From positions 1,488,001 to 1,552,000 of the forward strand of contig CAVZBX010000001.1 in the NCBI GenBank assembly GCA_963773655.1: DNA of 64,000 nt, in the 5' to 3' direction. The translations under genes were made by a program, and so were the position numbers. The notes beneath the pieces are model-generated. The model was not told the DNA's origin. It saw nothing but the letters and a program-made list of their open reading frames with translations, and made no database searches. This document shows, piece after piece, positions 23,998 to 32,755 of the stretch (position 1 is the stretch's first letter; the number at the start of each line of letters is the position of its first letter). This DNA comes from DASSQJ01 sp963773655 (GTDB lineage: Bacteria; Actinomycetota; Actinomycetes; Actinomycetales; Dermatophilaceae).

Positions 23998-25077
23998 TCA
24001 TCCGTGGATCTGCCAGCCCCGCCCGACCAGCGCCTCGGCCAGCGGGGCCGCCGCGCCGGGCACGACGTCGACCTCGGCCACCGCGAACGGCTGGCCGAGT
24101 CCGTGGTCGAGACGGAAGTCCTCGATGTTGGTGCCGACGTCGCCGACGTCGGCGAACAGCCGCCCGAGCTGGCCGGGCTCGTCGGGCAGCAGCACCCGCA
24201 CCGTGGCGTACGTGGTGGGGGCGGCGCCGTGCTTGCCGGGGATGCGGGCGTGGCCGGCGTTGCCGGCGGCGATGGCCCGCGCCAGGGTGCCGCGTGCGCC
24301 CGGAGCGTCCGCCTCGCCCTCCAGCGCGCGCAGCGCGTCGATGACGGCGTCCAGGTCGGTGCGCAGGCCGGCCAGCACGTCGCGGACCGCGGCAGCGTTG
24401 CCGGCGAGGATCTGGGTCCACAGGTTCGGGTCGCTCGCCGCGATCCGGGTGACGTCGCGCAGGCCCTGGCCCGCCAGCGCCACGGCCGGCTCGTCGAGGC
24501 CCTCGAGCCGCGCCGCGACCAGGCTGGCCGCCAGCTGCGGCACGTGGGACACGGCCGCGACGGCGCGGTCGTGCTCCGCCGGCGGCAGCTCGCGGACGGC
24601 GGCTCCGGCGGTGCGGGCCACCCGGGCCACGAGGCGCACCGCCTCCGGGGCCGTCTCGGGCGTCGGGGTCAGCACCCAGGCGCGGCCGTCGAAGAGGTCG
24701 TGGCGCCCGGCCACGGCGCCGGAGCGCTCGCGGCCGGCCATCGGGTGCGACCCGCAGTACCGCTCCAGGCGAGCACCCCGGGCGCGGAGCCCGGCCACGA
24801 CCACGCCCTTGACCGACGCCACGTCGGTGACGACGGCGTCCGGGTACCGCTCGAGGGCGTCGGCGACGCAACCCGCCGTGACGTCAGGGGGCGTCGCGAC
24901 GACGACGAGCTCGGGTGCCGGGTCGGCCGCGGCCGCCATCCGGCCGGCCCCGAGGTCGCGGGCCAGCGCGGCGTGGGTGGCGATGGCGTCCTCGAGGGTG
25001 ACGTCGTCACCGGCGGTGGTCAGGGCGAGCCCGATGCTGGTGCCGATGAGCCCGGTGCCGATGACGTGGATCCTCAC
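23998..25077 (-). CDS. tyrA: Prephenate dehydrogenase
   Basis: 359 residues. NAD(P)-binding GTGLIGTSIG at the N-terminus, SVKG, and CGSHPMAGRERSG with the prephenate-binding His, then a helical domain with HDRAVAAVSHVPQ; a C-terminal ACT domain (residues about 285-359, VRVLLPDEPGQLGRLF) suggests feedback by tyrosine. It oxidatively decarboxylates prephenate to 4-hydroxyphenylpyruvate. GTG start overlaps the pseudouridine synthase stop. Confidence 0.94.
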   Translation of the reverse strand: MRIHVIGTGLIGTSIGLALTTAGDDVTLEDAIATHAALARDLGAGRMAAAADPAPELVVVATPPDVTAGCVADALERYPDAVVTDVASVKGVVVAGLRARGARLERYCGSHPMAGRERSGAVAGRHDLFDGRAWVLTPTPETAPEAVRLVARVARTAGAAVRELPPAEHDRAVAAVSHVPQLAASLVAARLEGLDEPAVALAGQGLRDVTRIAASDPNLWTQILAGNAAAVRDVLAGLRTDLDAVIDALRALEGEADAPGARGTLARAIAAGNAGHARIPGKHGAAPTTYATVRVLLPDEPGQLGRLFADVGDVGTNIEDFRLDHGLGQPFAVAEVDVVPGAAAPLAEALVGRGWQIHG

Positions 25078-25934
25078 AACCCCGCCGCCTTGTAGAGCGC
25101 CGCGACCTCGGCCGCGCTGAGCGCCCGCCACCGGCCGGGCTTGGTGTCGCCCAGGCGCACCGGCCCGACCTGGGTGCGGACGAGCGAGATCACCGGGTGC
25201 CCCACCTCCGCGAGGAGCCGGCGGACGATGTGCTTGCGGCCCTCGTGCAGCACCACCTCGACCAGCGCCTTGCCGGGCTGGGAGTCCAGGACGCGGAAGG
25301 AGTCGACGGCGACCGGACCGTCCTCGAGCTCCACGCCCTCGCGCAGCCGCCGGCCCAGGTCGCGGGGCAGCGGCCCCGGCACCTGGGCGAGGTAGGTCTT
25401 GAGCACGCCGTACCGCGGGTGCTGGAGCCGGTGGGCGAGGTCGCCGTCGTTGGTGAGCAGCAGCAGCCCCTCGGTGTCGGCGTCGAGCCGGCCCACGTGG
25501 AAGAGCCGCTCCTTGCGGTCGCCGACGTAGTCGCCGATGTCGACCCGGCCGAGCTCGTCGCTCATCGAGGTGACGACGTTCAGCGGCTTGTTGAACGCCA
25601 GGTAGACCCGGGACTCGTCGAGCTGCACCCGCTCGCCGTCGACGTGGACCACCTGGGTGGGGCGGATGCGCACCCCCAGCTCGGTGACGACCTGGCCGTC
25701 GACCTGGACCCGGCCCTGGGAGATGAGGTCCTCGCACACGCGGCGCGACCCGACCCCGGCCGCGGCGAGCAGCTTCTGCAGCCGCACCCCGTCGGGGTCG
25801 TGGACGTCGACGGTGGGCCGCTGGGGCTCCGGCTTCGGGCGGGTCGGCTGGCTGCGCCGGGTGTTGCCACCGCCGCGCGCCCGCTGCTGGCGGTCGCCGG
25901 CGCGGCGGCCGCCGCGGCCCTTCGGCGGGGTCAT
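25074..25934 (-). CDS. rluB: 23S rRNA pseudouridine synthase (RluB/RsuA family)
   Basis: 286 residues: a basic, disordered N-terminus (about 45 residues), an S4 RNA-binding domain (VRLQKLLAAAGVGSRRVCED), then the RsuA/RluB catalytic domain with GRLDADTEGLLLLTNDG carrying the catalytic Asp, and KHIVRRLLAEVG. It converts a large-subunit rRNA uridine to pseudouridine; which one is not provable here. ATGA overlap with scpB upstream, GTGA with tyrA downstream. Confidence 0.92.
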   Translation of the reverse strand: MTPPKGRGGRRAGDRQQRARGGGNTRRSQPTRPKPEPQRPTVDVHDPDGVRLQKLLAAAGVGSRRVCEDLISQGRVQVDGQVVTELGVRIRPTQVVHVDGERVQLDESRVYLAFNKPLNVVTSMSDELGRVDIGDYVGDRKERLFHVGRLDADTEGLLLLTNDGDLAHRLQHPRYGVLKTYLAQVPGPLPRDLGRRLREGVELEDGPVAVDSFRVLDSQPGKALVEVVLHEGRKHIVRRLLAEVGHPVISLVRTQVGPVRLGDTKPGRWRALSAAEVAALYKAAGL

Positions 25935-26575
25935 GCCCGGCCCCCCTCGGCGATCTCGTCGAGCACGTCGACCTCCGGGAGGTAGGGGGCGAGGGCGGGC
26001 AGCTCGTCGAGGCTGCCGAGGCCCAGCCGCTCGAGGAAGTAGGAGGTCGTGCCGTAGAGGGTGGCGGTGGACTCGGCGTCGTGACCGACCTCCTCGATCA
26101 GCCCCCGGCTCAGCAGGGTGCGGATGACGCCGTCGACGTTCACCCCGCGGACGGCCGCCACCCGGGAGCGGGAGACCGGCTGGCGGTAGGCGATGACGGC
26201 GAGCGTCTCGAGCGAGGCCTGGGTGAGCCGTGCCTGCTGGCCGTCGAGGACGAACCGCTCGACGACCGGCGCGTACTCGTGCCGGCTGTACATCCGCCAC
26301 CCACCGCCCACCTCGCGCAGGGTGAAGCCACGGTTCTGCTCGGCGTAGCCGGCCTCGAGCTCGGCGAGGGCGGCCTCGACGTCGGGCACGGGCTGCTCCA
26401 CCGCCGAGGCCAGTGCCACCGCCGTCACCGGCTCGTCGACGACCATGAGGACGGCCTCGAGCGCGCCGTGGACGCCTCCCGGCAGGGAGCCGACGTCCAG
26501 GGCCAGCTGCTCCTCGGCGACCTCGGCGCGTGCGGCCGGCGCGGTGTCGGCGGGGGCCGGTGGGTGCTCACTCAT
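25931..26575 (-). CDS. scpB: Segregation and condensation protein B
   Basis: 214 residues with the two winged-helix domains of ScpB; GALEAVLMVVDEPV and TLAVIAYRQPVSRSRVAAVRG are hallmark sequences, and ATLYGTTSYFLERLGL closes the second domain. Works with ScpA and SMC in chromosome compaction. The ATG overlaps the scpA stop by 8 nt. Confidence 0.95.
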   Translation of the reverse strand: MSEHPPAPADTAPAARAEVAEEQLALDVGSLPGGVHGALEAVLMVVDEPVTAVALASAVEQPVPDVEAALAELEAGYAEQNRGFTLREVGGGWRMYSRHEYAPVVERFVLDGQQARLTQASLETLAVIAYRQPVSRSRVAAVRGVNVDGVIRTLLSRGLIEEVGHDAESTATLYGTTSYFLERLGLGSLDELPALAPYLPEVDVLDEIAEGGRA

Positions 26576-27509
26576 CGGGGCGCTCCTGCGAGGTGGTCGT
26601 GGCGTCGGGGGCCGGGGCCCCCGGGTCGGGCGGAAGCTCGTCGAACTCGTCGGTGACCTCGACCTCGCCCTCCTCGGGCCCGGTCCACCGCACGGTGAGC
26701 TCGGCGAGGGCCTGGGCCTGCTCGAACCCGACCGCCGCCTCGCGGTAGAGCTCGAGCAGGGCCAGGAACCGGGCGACGACGACCAGGGTGCTGTCGGCGT
26801 CGGCGACGAGCGACCGGAACGAGACCACCCGCTCACGGCGCAGGCGGGTGCCGATGACGGCGGCCTGCTCGCGGACGCTCACCGCCGGGGCGTGGAGGTG
26901 CCCGAGCCCGACCGTCGGCGGCGGCTTCGGCGTCAGGGCCCGCGCCGCCACCACGGCCAGCTGCTCGGGGGTCACGGTCATGACGAGCTCGGGCAGCAGC
27001 GCGGCGAGGTGCGGCTCCAGGGCGACGGCGCGCGGGTGGCGCCGGCCGGCGGTGGCCATCCGCTCGGCGAAGGTGTGCGCGATGTCCTTGAAGGCCCGGT
27101 ACTGGAGCAGGCGGGCGAAGAGGATGTCGCGGGCCTCGATGAGGGCGAGGTCGTCCTCGTCCTCGGGCCCGCTCTGCGGGAGCAGCCGGGCCGCCTTGAG
27201 GTCGAGCAGCGTGGCCGCGACGACGAGGAACTCGGAGGCCTGGGAGAGGTCGAGCCCGGCCTCGCTCTCGCGGGCGGCCCGGAGGTGGGCGATGAACTCG
27301 TCGGTGACGGTGGCCAGCGCCACCTCGGTGATGTCGAGCTTGTGCTTGCTGATCAGCCCGAGGAGCAGGTCGAAGGGACCGGTGAAGTTGTCGAGGTGCA
27401 CCTCGAACGGGGTGGCGGCGGCGCGGCGGGTGAGGACGCCGCCGGGGGTGACGTCGGGCTCGGCCGCCGGTGGCGGGTCTCCCCCGGCGGCTTCGGGGGG
27501 GATGCCCAC
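26568..27509 (-). CDS. scpA: Segregation and condensation protein A (kleisin)
   Basis: 313 residues. N-terminal FEVHLDNFTGPFDLLLGLI, KLDITEVALATVTDEF and SEFLVVAATLLDLKAARLLP are the SMC-binding kleisin core; the C-terminal winged helix includes FLALLELYREAAVGFEQ. A flexible Pro/Gly-rich N-terminus (about 33 residues) precedes it. It starts 4 nt after parA. Confidence 0.95.
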   Translation of the reverse strand: MGIPPEAAGGDPPPAAEPDVTPGGVLTRRAAATPFEVHLDNFTGPFDLLLGLISKHKLDITEVALATVTDEFIAHLRAARESEAGLDLSQASEFLVVAATLLDLKAARLLPQSGPEDEDDLALIEARDILFARLLQYRAFKDIAHTFAERMATAGRRHPRAVALEPHLAALLPELVMTVTPEQLAVVAARALTPKPPPTVGLGHLHAPAVSVREQAAVIGTRLRRERVVSFRSLVADADSTLVVVARFLALLELYREAAVGFEQAQALAELTVRWTGPEEGEVEVTDEFDELPPDPGAPAPDATTTSQERPDE

Positions 27510-27513
27510 CGGC

Positions 27514-28401
27514 TCAGGCCGCCCCGCCGCGCGCGATGAGCTCGCGGGCGAGCTGGCGATAGGCCTCGGCGCCCTTGTGGGTGCCGTCGTAGGTCGTGAT
27601 CGGCTCCGCCGCGAGCGAGGCGTCGGGGAACTTGACGGTGCGCGAGATCACCGTGTGGAAGACCTGCTCGCCGAAGTGCTCGACGACGCTGGCCACGACC
27701 TCCCGGGAGTGCAGGGTGCGGCCGTCGTACATCGTCGCGAGGATGCCGTCGATCTCCAGGCGCGGGTTGAGCCGGTCGGTGATCTTCTCGATCGTCTCGA
27801 CGAGCAGCGCGACGCCGCGCATCGCGAAGAACTCGCACTCGAGCGGGATGATCACGCCGTGCGCGGCGGTGAGCGCGTTGACGGTGAGCAGCCCGAGCGA
27901 GGGCTGGCAGTCGACGAGCACGACGTCGTACTCGTCCTCGACCGGGCGCAGCACCCGGGCGAGGATCTGCTCGCGGGCCACCTCACCGACGAGCTGGACC
28001 TCTGCGGCGGACAGGTCGATGTTCGCCGGGACGACGTCCAGGCCCTCGACCTTGGTGGGCGTGATGACCTCGCGGACGTCGTGACCGCGCTCGACGAGCA
28101 GGTTGTAGACGGATATGTCGAGCTCGTGGGTGGGGATGCCGAGGCCCACCGAGAGCGCGCCCTGCGGGTCGAAGTCGACGAGCAGCACGCGGCGGCCGAG
28201 CTCGGCGAGGGCGGCGCCGAGGTTGATCGTCGTGGTGGTCTTGCCCACCCCGCCCTTCTGGTTGCACATCGCGATGATCCGGGCGGGCCCGTGCGAGGCG
28301 AGCGGGGGCGGTTCGGGGAAGTCGGGCAACGGCCGACCGGTGGGGCCCACCTGTCCGTGTCCGTCGATGCGCATCTGCAGCGCGGCGTCGGTCTCGCCCA
28401 A
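27514..28401 (-). CDS. parA: ParA family ATPase (Soj-like)
   Basis: 295 residues. Deviant Walker A CNQKGGVGKTTTT at about 46-57, then LLVDFDPQGALSVGLG and VLVDCQPSLG. Followed directly by scpA and scpB, a common actinobacterial layout for a second, non-oriC ParA. There is no parB or parS here, so it likely supports chromosome organisation with the condensin genes. About 40 Pro/Gly-rich residues precede the ATPase domain. A -10 TAGGGT (minus strand, 28456-28461) lies about 55 nt upstream. Confidence 0.92.
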   Translation of the reverse strand: MGETDAALQMRIDGHGQVGPTGRPLPDFPEPPPLASHGPARIIAMCNQKGGVGKTTTTINLGAALAELGRRVLLVDFDPQGALSVGLGIPTHELDISVYNLLVERGHDVREVITPTKVEGLDVVPANIDLSAAEVQLVGEVAREQILARVLRPVEDEYDVVLVDCQPSLGLLTVNALTAAHGVIIPLECEFFAMRGVALLVETIEKITDRLNPRLEIDGILATMYDGRTLHSREVVASVVEHFGEQVFHTVISRTVKFPDASLAAEPITTYDGTHKGAEAYRQLARELIARGGAA

Positions 28402-28455
28402 CTCTCCAACTCCCGGTACCGGTGGTGCTCGGTCAGCCTCGCGCTGATCGAGGAG

Positions 28456-28461
28456 ACCCTA
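28456..28461 (-). promoter_or_regulatory. -10 element before parA
   Basis: TGATAGGGT on the minus strand gives an extended-type -10 (TAGGGT). The transcript would start about 48 nt before the parA ATG and carry the whole parA-scpA-scpB-rlu-tyrA-(cmk-der) run. No -35 match seen. Confidence 0.4.
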
Positions 28462-28490
28462 TCAGCGGGAGCGGGCCGGGCCGGGGCGCC

Positions 28491-29402
28491 TCACCGCGCC
28501 CGTGGATGGCTCTGCGCGTAGACCTCGCGCAGCTGCTGGACGGTGACCCTGGTGTAGATCTGGGTCGTCGTCACCGACGCGTGCCCGAGCAGCTCCTGGA
28601 CCACCCGCACGTCCGCCCCGCCCTCGAGCAGGTGGGTGGCGAAGGAGTGCCGCAGCGTGTGCGGCGAGAGGTGGCCGGAGAGCCCGGCGCGCTCCGCGGC
28701 CGAGCGCAGCACCGCCCAGCCGCTCTGCCGCGACAGCCTGGCGCCTCGGCTGCCCAGGAACAGCGCCGGCGTGCCCGTCCCCCGGGCCCCGAGGACCGGG
28801 CGGCCGCGCACCAGCCACGCCTCCACGGCGGCCGCCGCGTACGACCCGAGCGGCACCACCCGCTCCTTGCCCCCCTTGCCGAGCAGCCGCACGACGTCGT
28901 CGTCGCCGAGCACGTCGTCGACGTCGAGCCCGACCGCCTCGGAGATGCGGGCCCCGGTGCCGTAGAGCACCTCGAGCAGCGCCCGGTCGCGCAGCGCCGT
29001 GGGGGTGTCGCCCACGGAGGCGGCCTCGAGCAGCCGCTCCACGGCGTCGAGCCCGATCGCCTTGGGCAGCCTGCTCGGCGGCCGAGGGGGGCTGACCTCG
29101 CGGGCCGGGTCGACGTCGAGCTCACCCTCGAGGGCGAGGAAGCGGTGCAGCCCCCGGACTGCGACGAGGGTGCGAGCGGCCGACGTCGCGGCGAGCGGTG
29201 GCCGCCCCTCGCCGCCCTCCCGCAGCCGGGCGAGGAACTCGGTGACGTGCTCCTCGGTGACGTCCTGCGGCCGGGTCACCCCCACGTCGTCGAGGTGGGC
29301 CGTCCACCGGGCCAGGTCGCGTCGGTAGGCGGCCAGGGTGTTCTCCGAGACGCCCCGCTCCACGTCGAGGTGGGTCAGCCACGCGTCGACGGCCCGCCCC
29401 AC
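28491..29402 (-). CDS. xerD: Site-specific tyrosine recombinase XerD
   Basis: 303 residues, the normal Xer length. The SAM-like N-terminal domain includes VERGVSENTLAAYRRDLARW. Catalytic residues are in GARISEAV (Arg), GKGGKERVVP (Lys), HTLRHSFATHLLEGG (His, Arg), LLGHASVTTTQIYTRV (His, Tyr). It resolves chromosome dimers with XerC at dif. The GTG at 29402 is the only sensible start, 37 nt after the ald stop and with no ribosome binding site, so it probably relies on ald readthrough. Confidence 0.94.
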   Translation of the reverse strand: MGRAVDAWLTHLDVERGVSENTLAAYRRDLARWTAHLDDVGVTRPQDVTEEHVTEFLARLREGGEGRPPLAATSAARTLVAVRGLHRFLALEGELDVDPAREVSPPRPPSRLPKAIGLDAVERLLEAASVGDTPTALRDRALLEVLYGTGARISEAVGLDVDDVLGDDDVVRLLGKGGKERVVPLGSYAAAAVEAWLVRGRPVLGARGTGTPALFLGSRGARLSRQSGWAVLRSAAERAGLSGHLSPHTLRHSFATHLLEGGADVRVVQELLGHASVTTTQIYTRVTVQQLREVYAQSHPRAR

Positions 29403-29439
29403 GGCGGTGGGACGGGCCGTCGGCGGGGGTCCGTCGCCG

Positions 29440-30556
29440 TCAGGAGAGGACCTCCTCGACGGTGGTGCTCTCCATGCCGAAGGCCTCGGCGACGGCCCGG
29501 TAGGTGACCCGGCCGCCGTGCGGTGTTCAGTCCCTTGGCCAGGGCCGGGTCGGCGCGCATCGCCTCCTCCCACCCGTGGTCGGCGAGGGCCGTGGCGTAG
29601 CGAAGGGTCGCGTTGGTCAGCGCCCACGTCGAGGTGTGCGGCACGGCGCCGGGCATGTTCGCCACGCAGTAGTAGACCGACTCGTGCACCGGGAAGGTCG
29701 GGTCGGCGTGGGTGGTGGGACGGCTGCCCTCGAAGCAGCCGCCCTGGTCGATGGCGACGTCGACGAGCACCGAGCCCGGCTTCATCCGGCTGACCATGTC
29801 GTCGGTGACGAGCTTCGGGGCCTTGGCACCGGGGATGAGCACGGTGCCGATGACCAGGTCGGCCTCGAGGACCTGCTCCTCGACGGAAAGCTTCGAGGAG
29901 GCGATCTGGGCGACCCGGTTGTCGTAGCGCCAGAAGCTCATCCGCAGCTTGTCGAGGTCGGTGTCGAGCAGGGTGACGTTGGCGCCCATGCCGAGGGCGA
30001 TGTTGGCGGCGTTCTGGCCGGCCACCCCCGCACCGAGGACGACGACGTTGGCGTTGGCCACGCCGCCGATGCCGCCCATGAGGACGCCGCGCCCGCCCTG
30101 CGGTCGCATCATCGCGTGCGCCCCCACCTGGGGCGCGAGGCAGCCGGCGACCTCGGACATCGGGTACAGCAGGGGGAGCAGTCCGGAGGGCAGCTGGACG
30201 GTCTCGTACGCGATGGCCGTGGTGCGGGTGCCGACGAGCTCCTTGGTGAGCCGCTCGTCGGCGGCGAGGTGGAGGTAGGTGAAGAGCACCAGGTCCTCGC
30301 GCAGGCGGTGGTACTCCTCGGCCACCGGCTCCTTGACCTTCATCACCATCTCGGACTCGGCCCACAGGTCGTCGGCGGAGTCGATGATCCGCGCCCCCTG
30401 GGAGACGAACTCCTCGTCGGTGATCGACGAGCCCAGGCCCGCGCCCTTCTGGATGAGCACCTCGTGGCCGCGGCCGACGAGCTCGTTGACGCCCACGGGG
30501 GTGATCCCGACGCGGAACTCGTTGTTCTTGACCTCGGTGGGGATTCCGACCTTCAT
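29440..30556 (-). pseudogene. ald: Alanine dehydrogenase, broken by one extra base near the 3' end
   Basis: The first 345 residues are a normal alanine dehydrogenase: KVGIPTEVKNNEFRVGITP, MKVKEPV, the NAD-binding VVVLGAGVAGQNAA, GSVLVDVAIDQGG and HTSTWALTNATLRY. After GLNT the frame changes: one extra base (C at 29521, G in the sense strand) sends it into ARRPGHLPG and on to a stop at 29375. Skipping that base restores HGGRVTYRAVAEAFG and a stop at 29440 after 371 residues, the exact family length. Ald interconverts alanine and pyruvate. It may be a sequencing error or a recent mutation. Confidence 0.88.
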
Positions 30557-30585
30557 CGGCTGAAAGACACCTCTTCCGGTATGCA

Positions 30586-30641
30586 CCGGGACCTCGTCGT
30601 CCCGGATGACCGCGTCCCTGCTGGATCGCGGTGGAAGTCTA
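30586..30641 (-). promoter_or_regulatory. ald promoter and leader hairpin
   Basis: TAGACT on the minus strand (30636-30641) gives a leader of about 73 nt. Inside it CCGGGAC-6 nt-GTCCCGG (30586-30605) forms a perfect 7-bp hairpin ahead of the GGAAGAGG ribosome binding region. Confidence 0.5.
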
Positions 30642-30679
30642 GTGCCGGGGCCGGAGGGCGGCTCCACCGAGGAGGACCC

Positions 30680-31294
30680 GTGAAGCTCTACAGCGACATC
30701 CAGGGGCGCCGGCTGGCGCAGGTGCTCGCCGACGTCGGCGTCGTCGTGTGGGTGGTGGTCTGGGTCCGCATCGCCCTGCGGGTCCACGACGCCACGATGC
30801 AGCTCGCCGCGCCGGGCCGCCAGCTCGCCGACGCCGGCGCCGGCTTCCGCGGCACGATGGCGACGGCCGGTGACAGCGTCGACGACCTCCCGCTGCTCGA
30901 CGACCGGGTCGCCGCGCCCTTCCGCTCGGTGGCCGGGGTCGGCGGTGACATCGAGCAGGCCGGGCAGGACCTCGTCACCGCGGTCGAGCGGGTGGCGCTC
31001 GTGCTCGCGCTCACGACCGCGCTGGCACCGATCCTCCTGGTCGTCGGCGCGTGGCTGCTGCTGCGCCTGCGGTTCGCCCGCCGCGCCGGTGCCGCGCAGC
31101 GGTTCATCGACGCCGACCCCGACCTGGACCTGTTCGCGCTGCGGGCCATGGCCGGGCAGCCGATGCCCCGACTGGCCCGGATCAGCCCCGACCCGGCCGG
31201 GGCCTGGCGCCGCGGCGACCGCGACGTCATCCGGGCCCTGGCCGTCCTCGAGCTGCGGGAGTGCGGGCTGCGCCCTCCCCCTGACCGCGCCTGA
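30680..31294 (+). CDS. Two-span membrane protein of unknown function
   Basis: 204 residues from a GTG preceded by GAGGAGG. Two transmembrane segments, VLADVGVVVWVVVWVRIAL (about 16-34) and LALTTALAPILLVVGAWLLL (about 119-138), flank an extracytoplasmic stretch of about 80 residues with coiled-coil character. A basic cytoplasmic region with LDLFALRAMAGQPMPRLARI follows. I do not recognise a named family; similar proteins are common in actinobacteria. It diverges from ald. Confidence 0.75.
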   Translation: MKLYSDIQGRRLAQVLADVGVVVWVVVWVRIALRVHDATMQLAAPGRQLADAGAGFRGTMATAGDSVDDLPLLDDRVAAPFRSVAGVGGDIEQAGQDLVTAVERVALVLALTTALAPILLVVGAWLLLRLRFARRAGAAQRFIDADPDLDLFALRAMAGQPMPRLARISPDPAGAWRRGDRDVIRALAVLELRECGLRPPPDRA

Positions 31295-31308
31295 CCACCG
31301 CACCCGCC

Positions 31309-31339
31309 TCGACATTTCGGGGTGACCCCGAAATGTCGA
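31309..31339. repeat. Perfect 14-bp palindrome between convergent genes
   Basis: TCGACATTTCGGGG-TGA-CCCCGAAATGTCGA is a perfect 14-bp stem with a 3-nt loop. Further partial copies follow: CGACATTCTCG (31370-31380) and CCCCGAAATGTGG (31386-31398). It sits between the convergent membrane-protein and hisS genes, so it could end transcription both ways, yet the repeated unit suggests a dispersed extragenic element. Confidence 0.75.
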
Positions 31340-31411
31340 CGTCGCACCGGTTGCCAACCCCTGCGAGGTCGACATTCTCGCCTTACCCCGAAATGTGGTT
31401 CTCCTGTCGAG

Positions 31412-32755
31412 TCAGCGGGCGGGGACGACGATGCCGGGGCGCAGGTCGGCGGGCGGGCACTCCCACGCGGCGGCGTCGGCGTCGACCTGGACGCCGCTGC
31501 GGATGTCCTTGACCTGGTCCGAGCCGTCGTCGGCGGCGCCCGGGAACCACACGTACGGGATGCCCCGACGGTCGGCGTAGCGGATCTGCTTGCCGAACCG
31601 GGCCGCGCTCGGCGCCACCTCGCACGGGATGCCGCGGGCCCGCAGCGCGGCGGCGACGGCGCGCGAGCGGGACCGGCTCTCCTCGTCGGTGACGGCCACG
31701 AGCACCGCGGCCGGCGTGGACCGGTCGGCGGTGAGGCCGCGCCTGGCCACGAGGAGGTGCACCAGCCGGGTGAGCCCGATCGAGATGCCGACCCCGGGAT
31801 AGGTGGTGCGCCCGTCGGAGGCCAGCGAGTCGTACCGGCCGCCCGAGCAGACCGACCCCCACTCCTCGGCGCCGACCAGCTGGGTCTCGTAGACGGTCCC
31901 GGTGTAGTAGTCGAGGCCGCGCGCCACGCGCAGGTCGGCGACGAGGCACCCGGGCGCCTGCTCCATCCCCGCGGTGACCACCGCGGCGAGGGCATCGAGC
32001 CCCTCGTCGAGCGCGGGGTGCCGCACCCCGAGCTCACGGACCTCCTCGACGAAGGACAGGTCCTCGGACCGGATCCCGGCGAGAGCCAGCGCCAGCCGGG
32101 CCTGCTCCTCCGAGGCGCCGTGCTCGATGAGCATCTCGGCCACCGGCCCCGGCCCGATCTTGTCGAGCTTGTCGACGATGCGCAGCGTGCCGGCGACGTC
32201 GTCGAGGCCGATGCCCAGGTAGAAGCCCTCGGGCACCTTGCGGTTGTTCACCTGGATGCGGAAGTCCCCGACCGGCAGGCGGCCGAAGGCCTCGGCGATG
32301 ACGAGCGGCATCTCGGCCTCGAAGTGCGGCGCCAGCTCGCCGACGTCGACGACGTCGATGTCGGCCTGCGTGAACTCCCGGTAGCGCCCCTCCTGGGGCC
32401 GCTCCCCGCGCCACACCTTCTGCACCTGGTAGCGGCGGAAGGGGAACTGCAGCTTCCCGGCGTTCTCCAGGACGTACCGGGCGAACGGCACGGTGAGGTC
32501 GAAGTGCAGCCCGAGCTCGGCCTCGCGGTCGCCCCCGTCGGCGAGGCGGTGGATGCCGTAGACCTCCTTGTCGGTGTCGCCGCCCTTGCCGAGCAGCCGC
32601 TCGACCGGCTCCACCGCGCGGGTCTCCAGCGGCGCGAAGCCGTGCAGCTCGAAGACCTCCCGCACGGTGTCGAGGAAGTGCAGCTCGAGGAGGCGCTCGG
32701 CGGGCAGGAGCTCGGGGAAGCCCGAGATGGGGGTGACCTTGGACGGGGAACTCAC
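31412..32755 (-). CDS. hisS: Histidine--tRNA ligase
   Basis: 447 residues, class II synthetase. Motif 2 region FRRYQVQKVWRGERPQEGRYREFTQ is seen around residue 105-130, the histidine-binding RVARGLDYYTGTVYE at about 295-310, motif 3 GVGISIGLTRLVHLL, and a C-terminal anticodon-binding domain. It charges tRNA-His. The GTG start overlaps the upstream MBL-hydrolase stop (GTGA), so both are translated together. The tail ADLRPGIVVPAR ends 73 bp from the palindromic repeat. Confidence 0.96.
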   Translation of the reverse strand: MSSPSKVTPISGFPELLPAERLLELHFLDTVREVFELHGFAPLETRAVEPVERLLGKGGDTDKEVYGIHRLADGGDREAELGLHFDLTVPFARYVLENAGKLQFPFRRYQVQKVWRGERPQEGRYREFTQADIDVVDVGELAPHFEAEMPLVIAEAFGRLPVGDFRIQVNNRKVPEGFYLGIGLDDVAGTLRIVDKLDKIGPGPVAEMLIEHGASEEQARLALALAGIRSEDLSFVEEVRELGVRHPALDEGLDALAAVVTAGMEQAPGCLVADLRVARGLDYYTGTVYETQLVGAEEWGSVCSGGRYDSLASDGRTTYPGVGISIGLTRLVHLLVARRGLTADRSTPAAVLVAVTDEESRSRSRAVAAALRARGIPCEVAPSAARFGKQIRYADRRGIPYVWFPGAADDGSDQVKDIRSGVQVDADAAAWECPPADLRPGIVVPAR

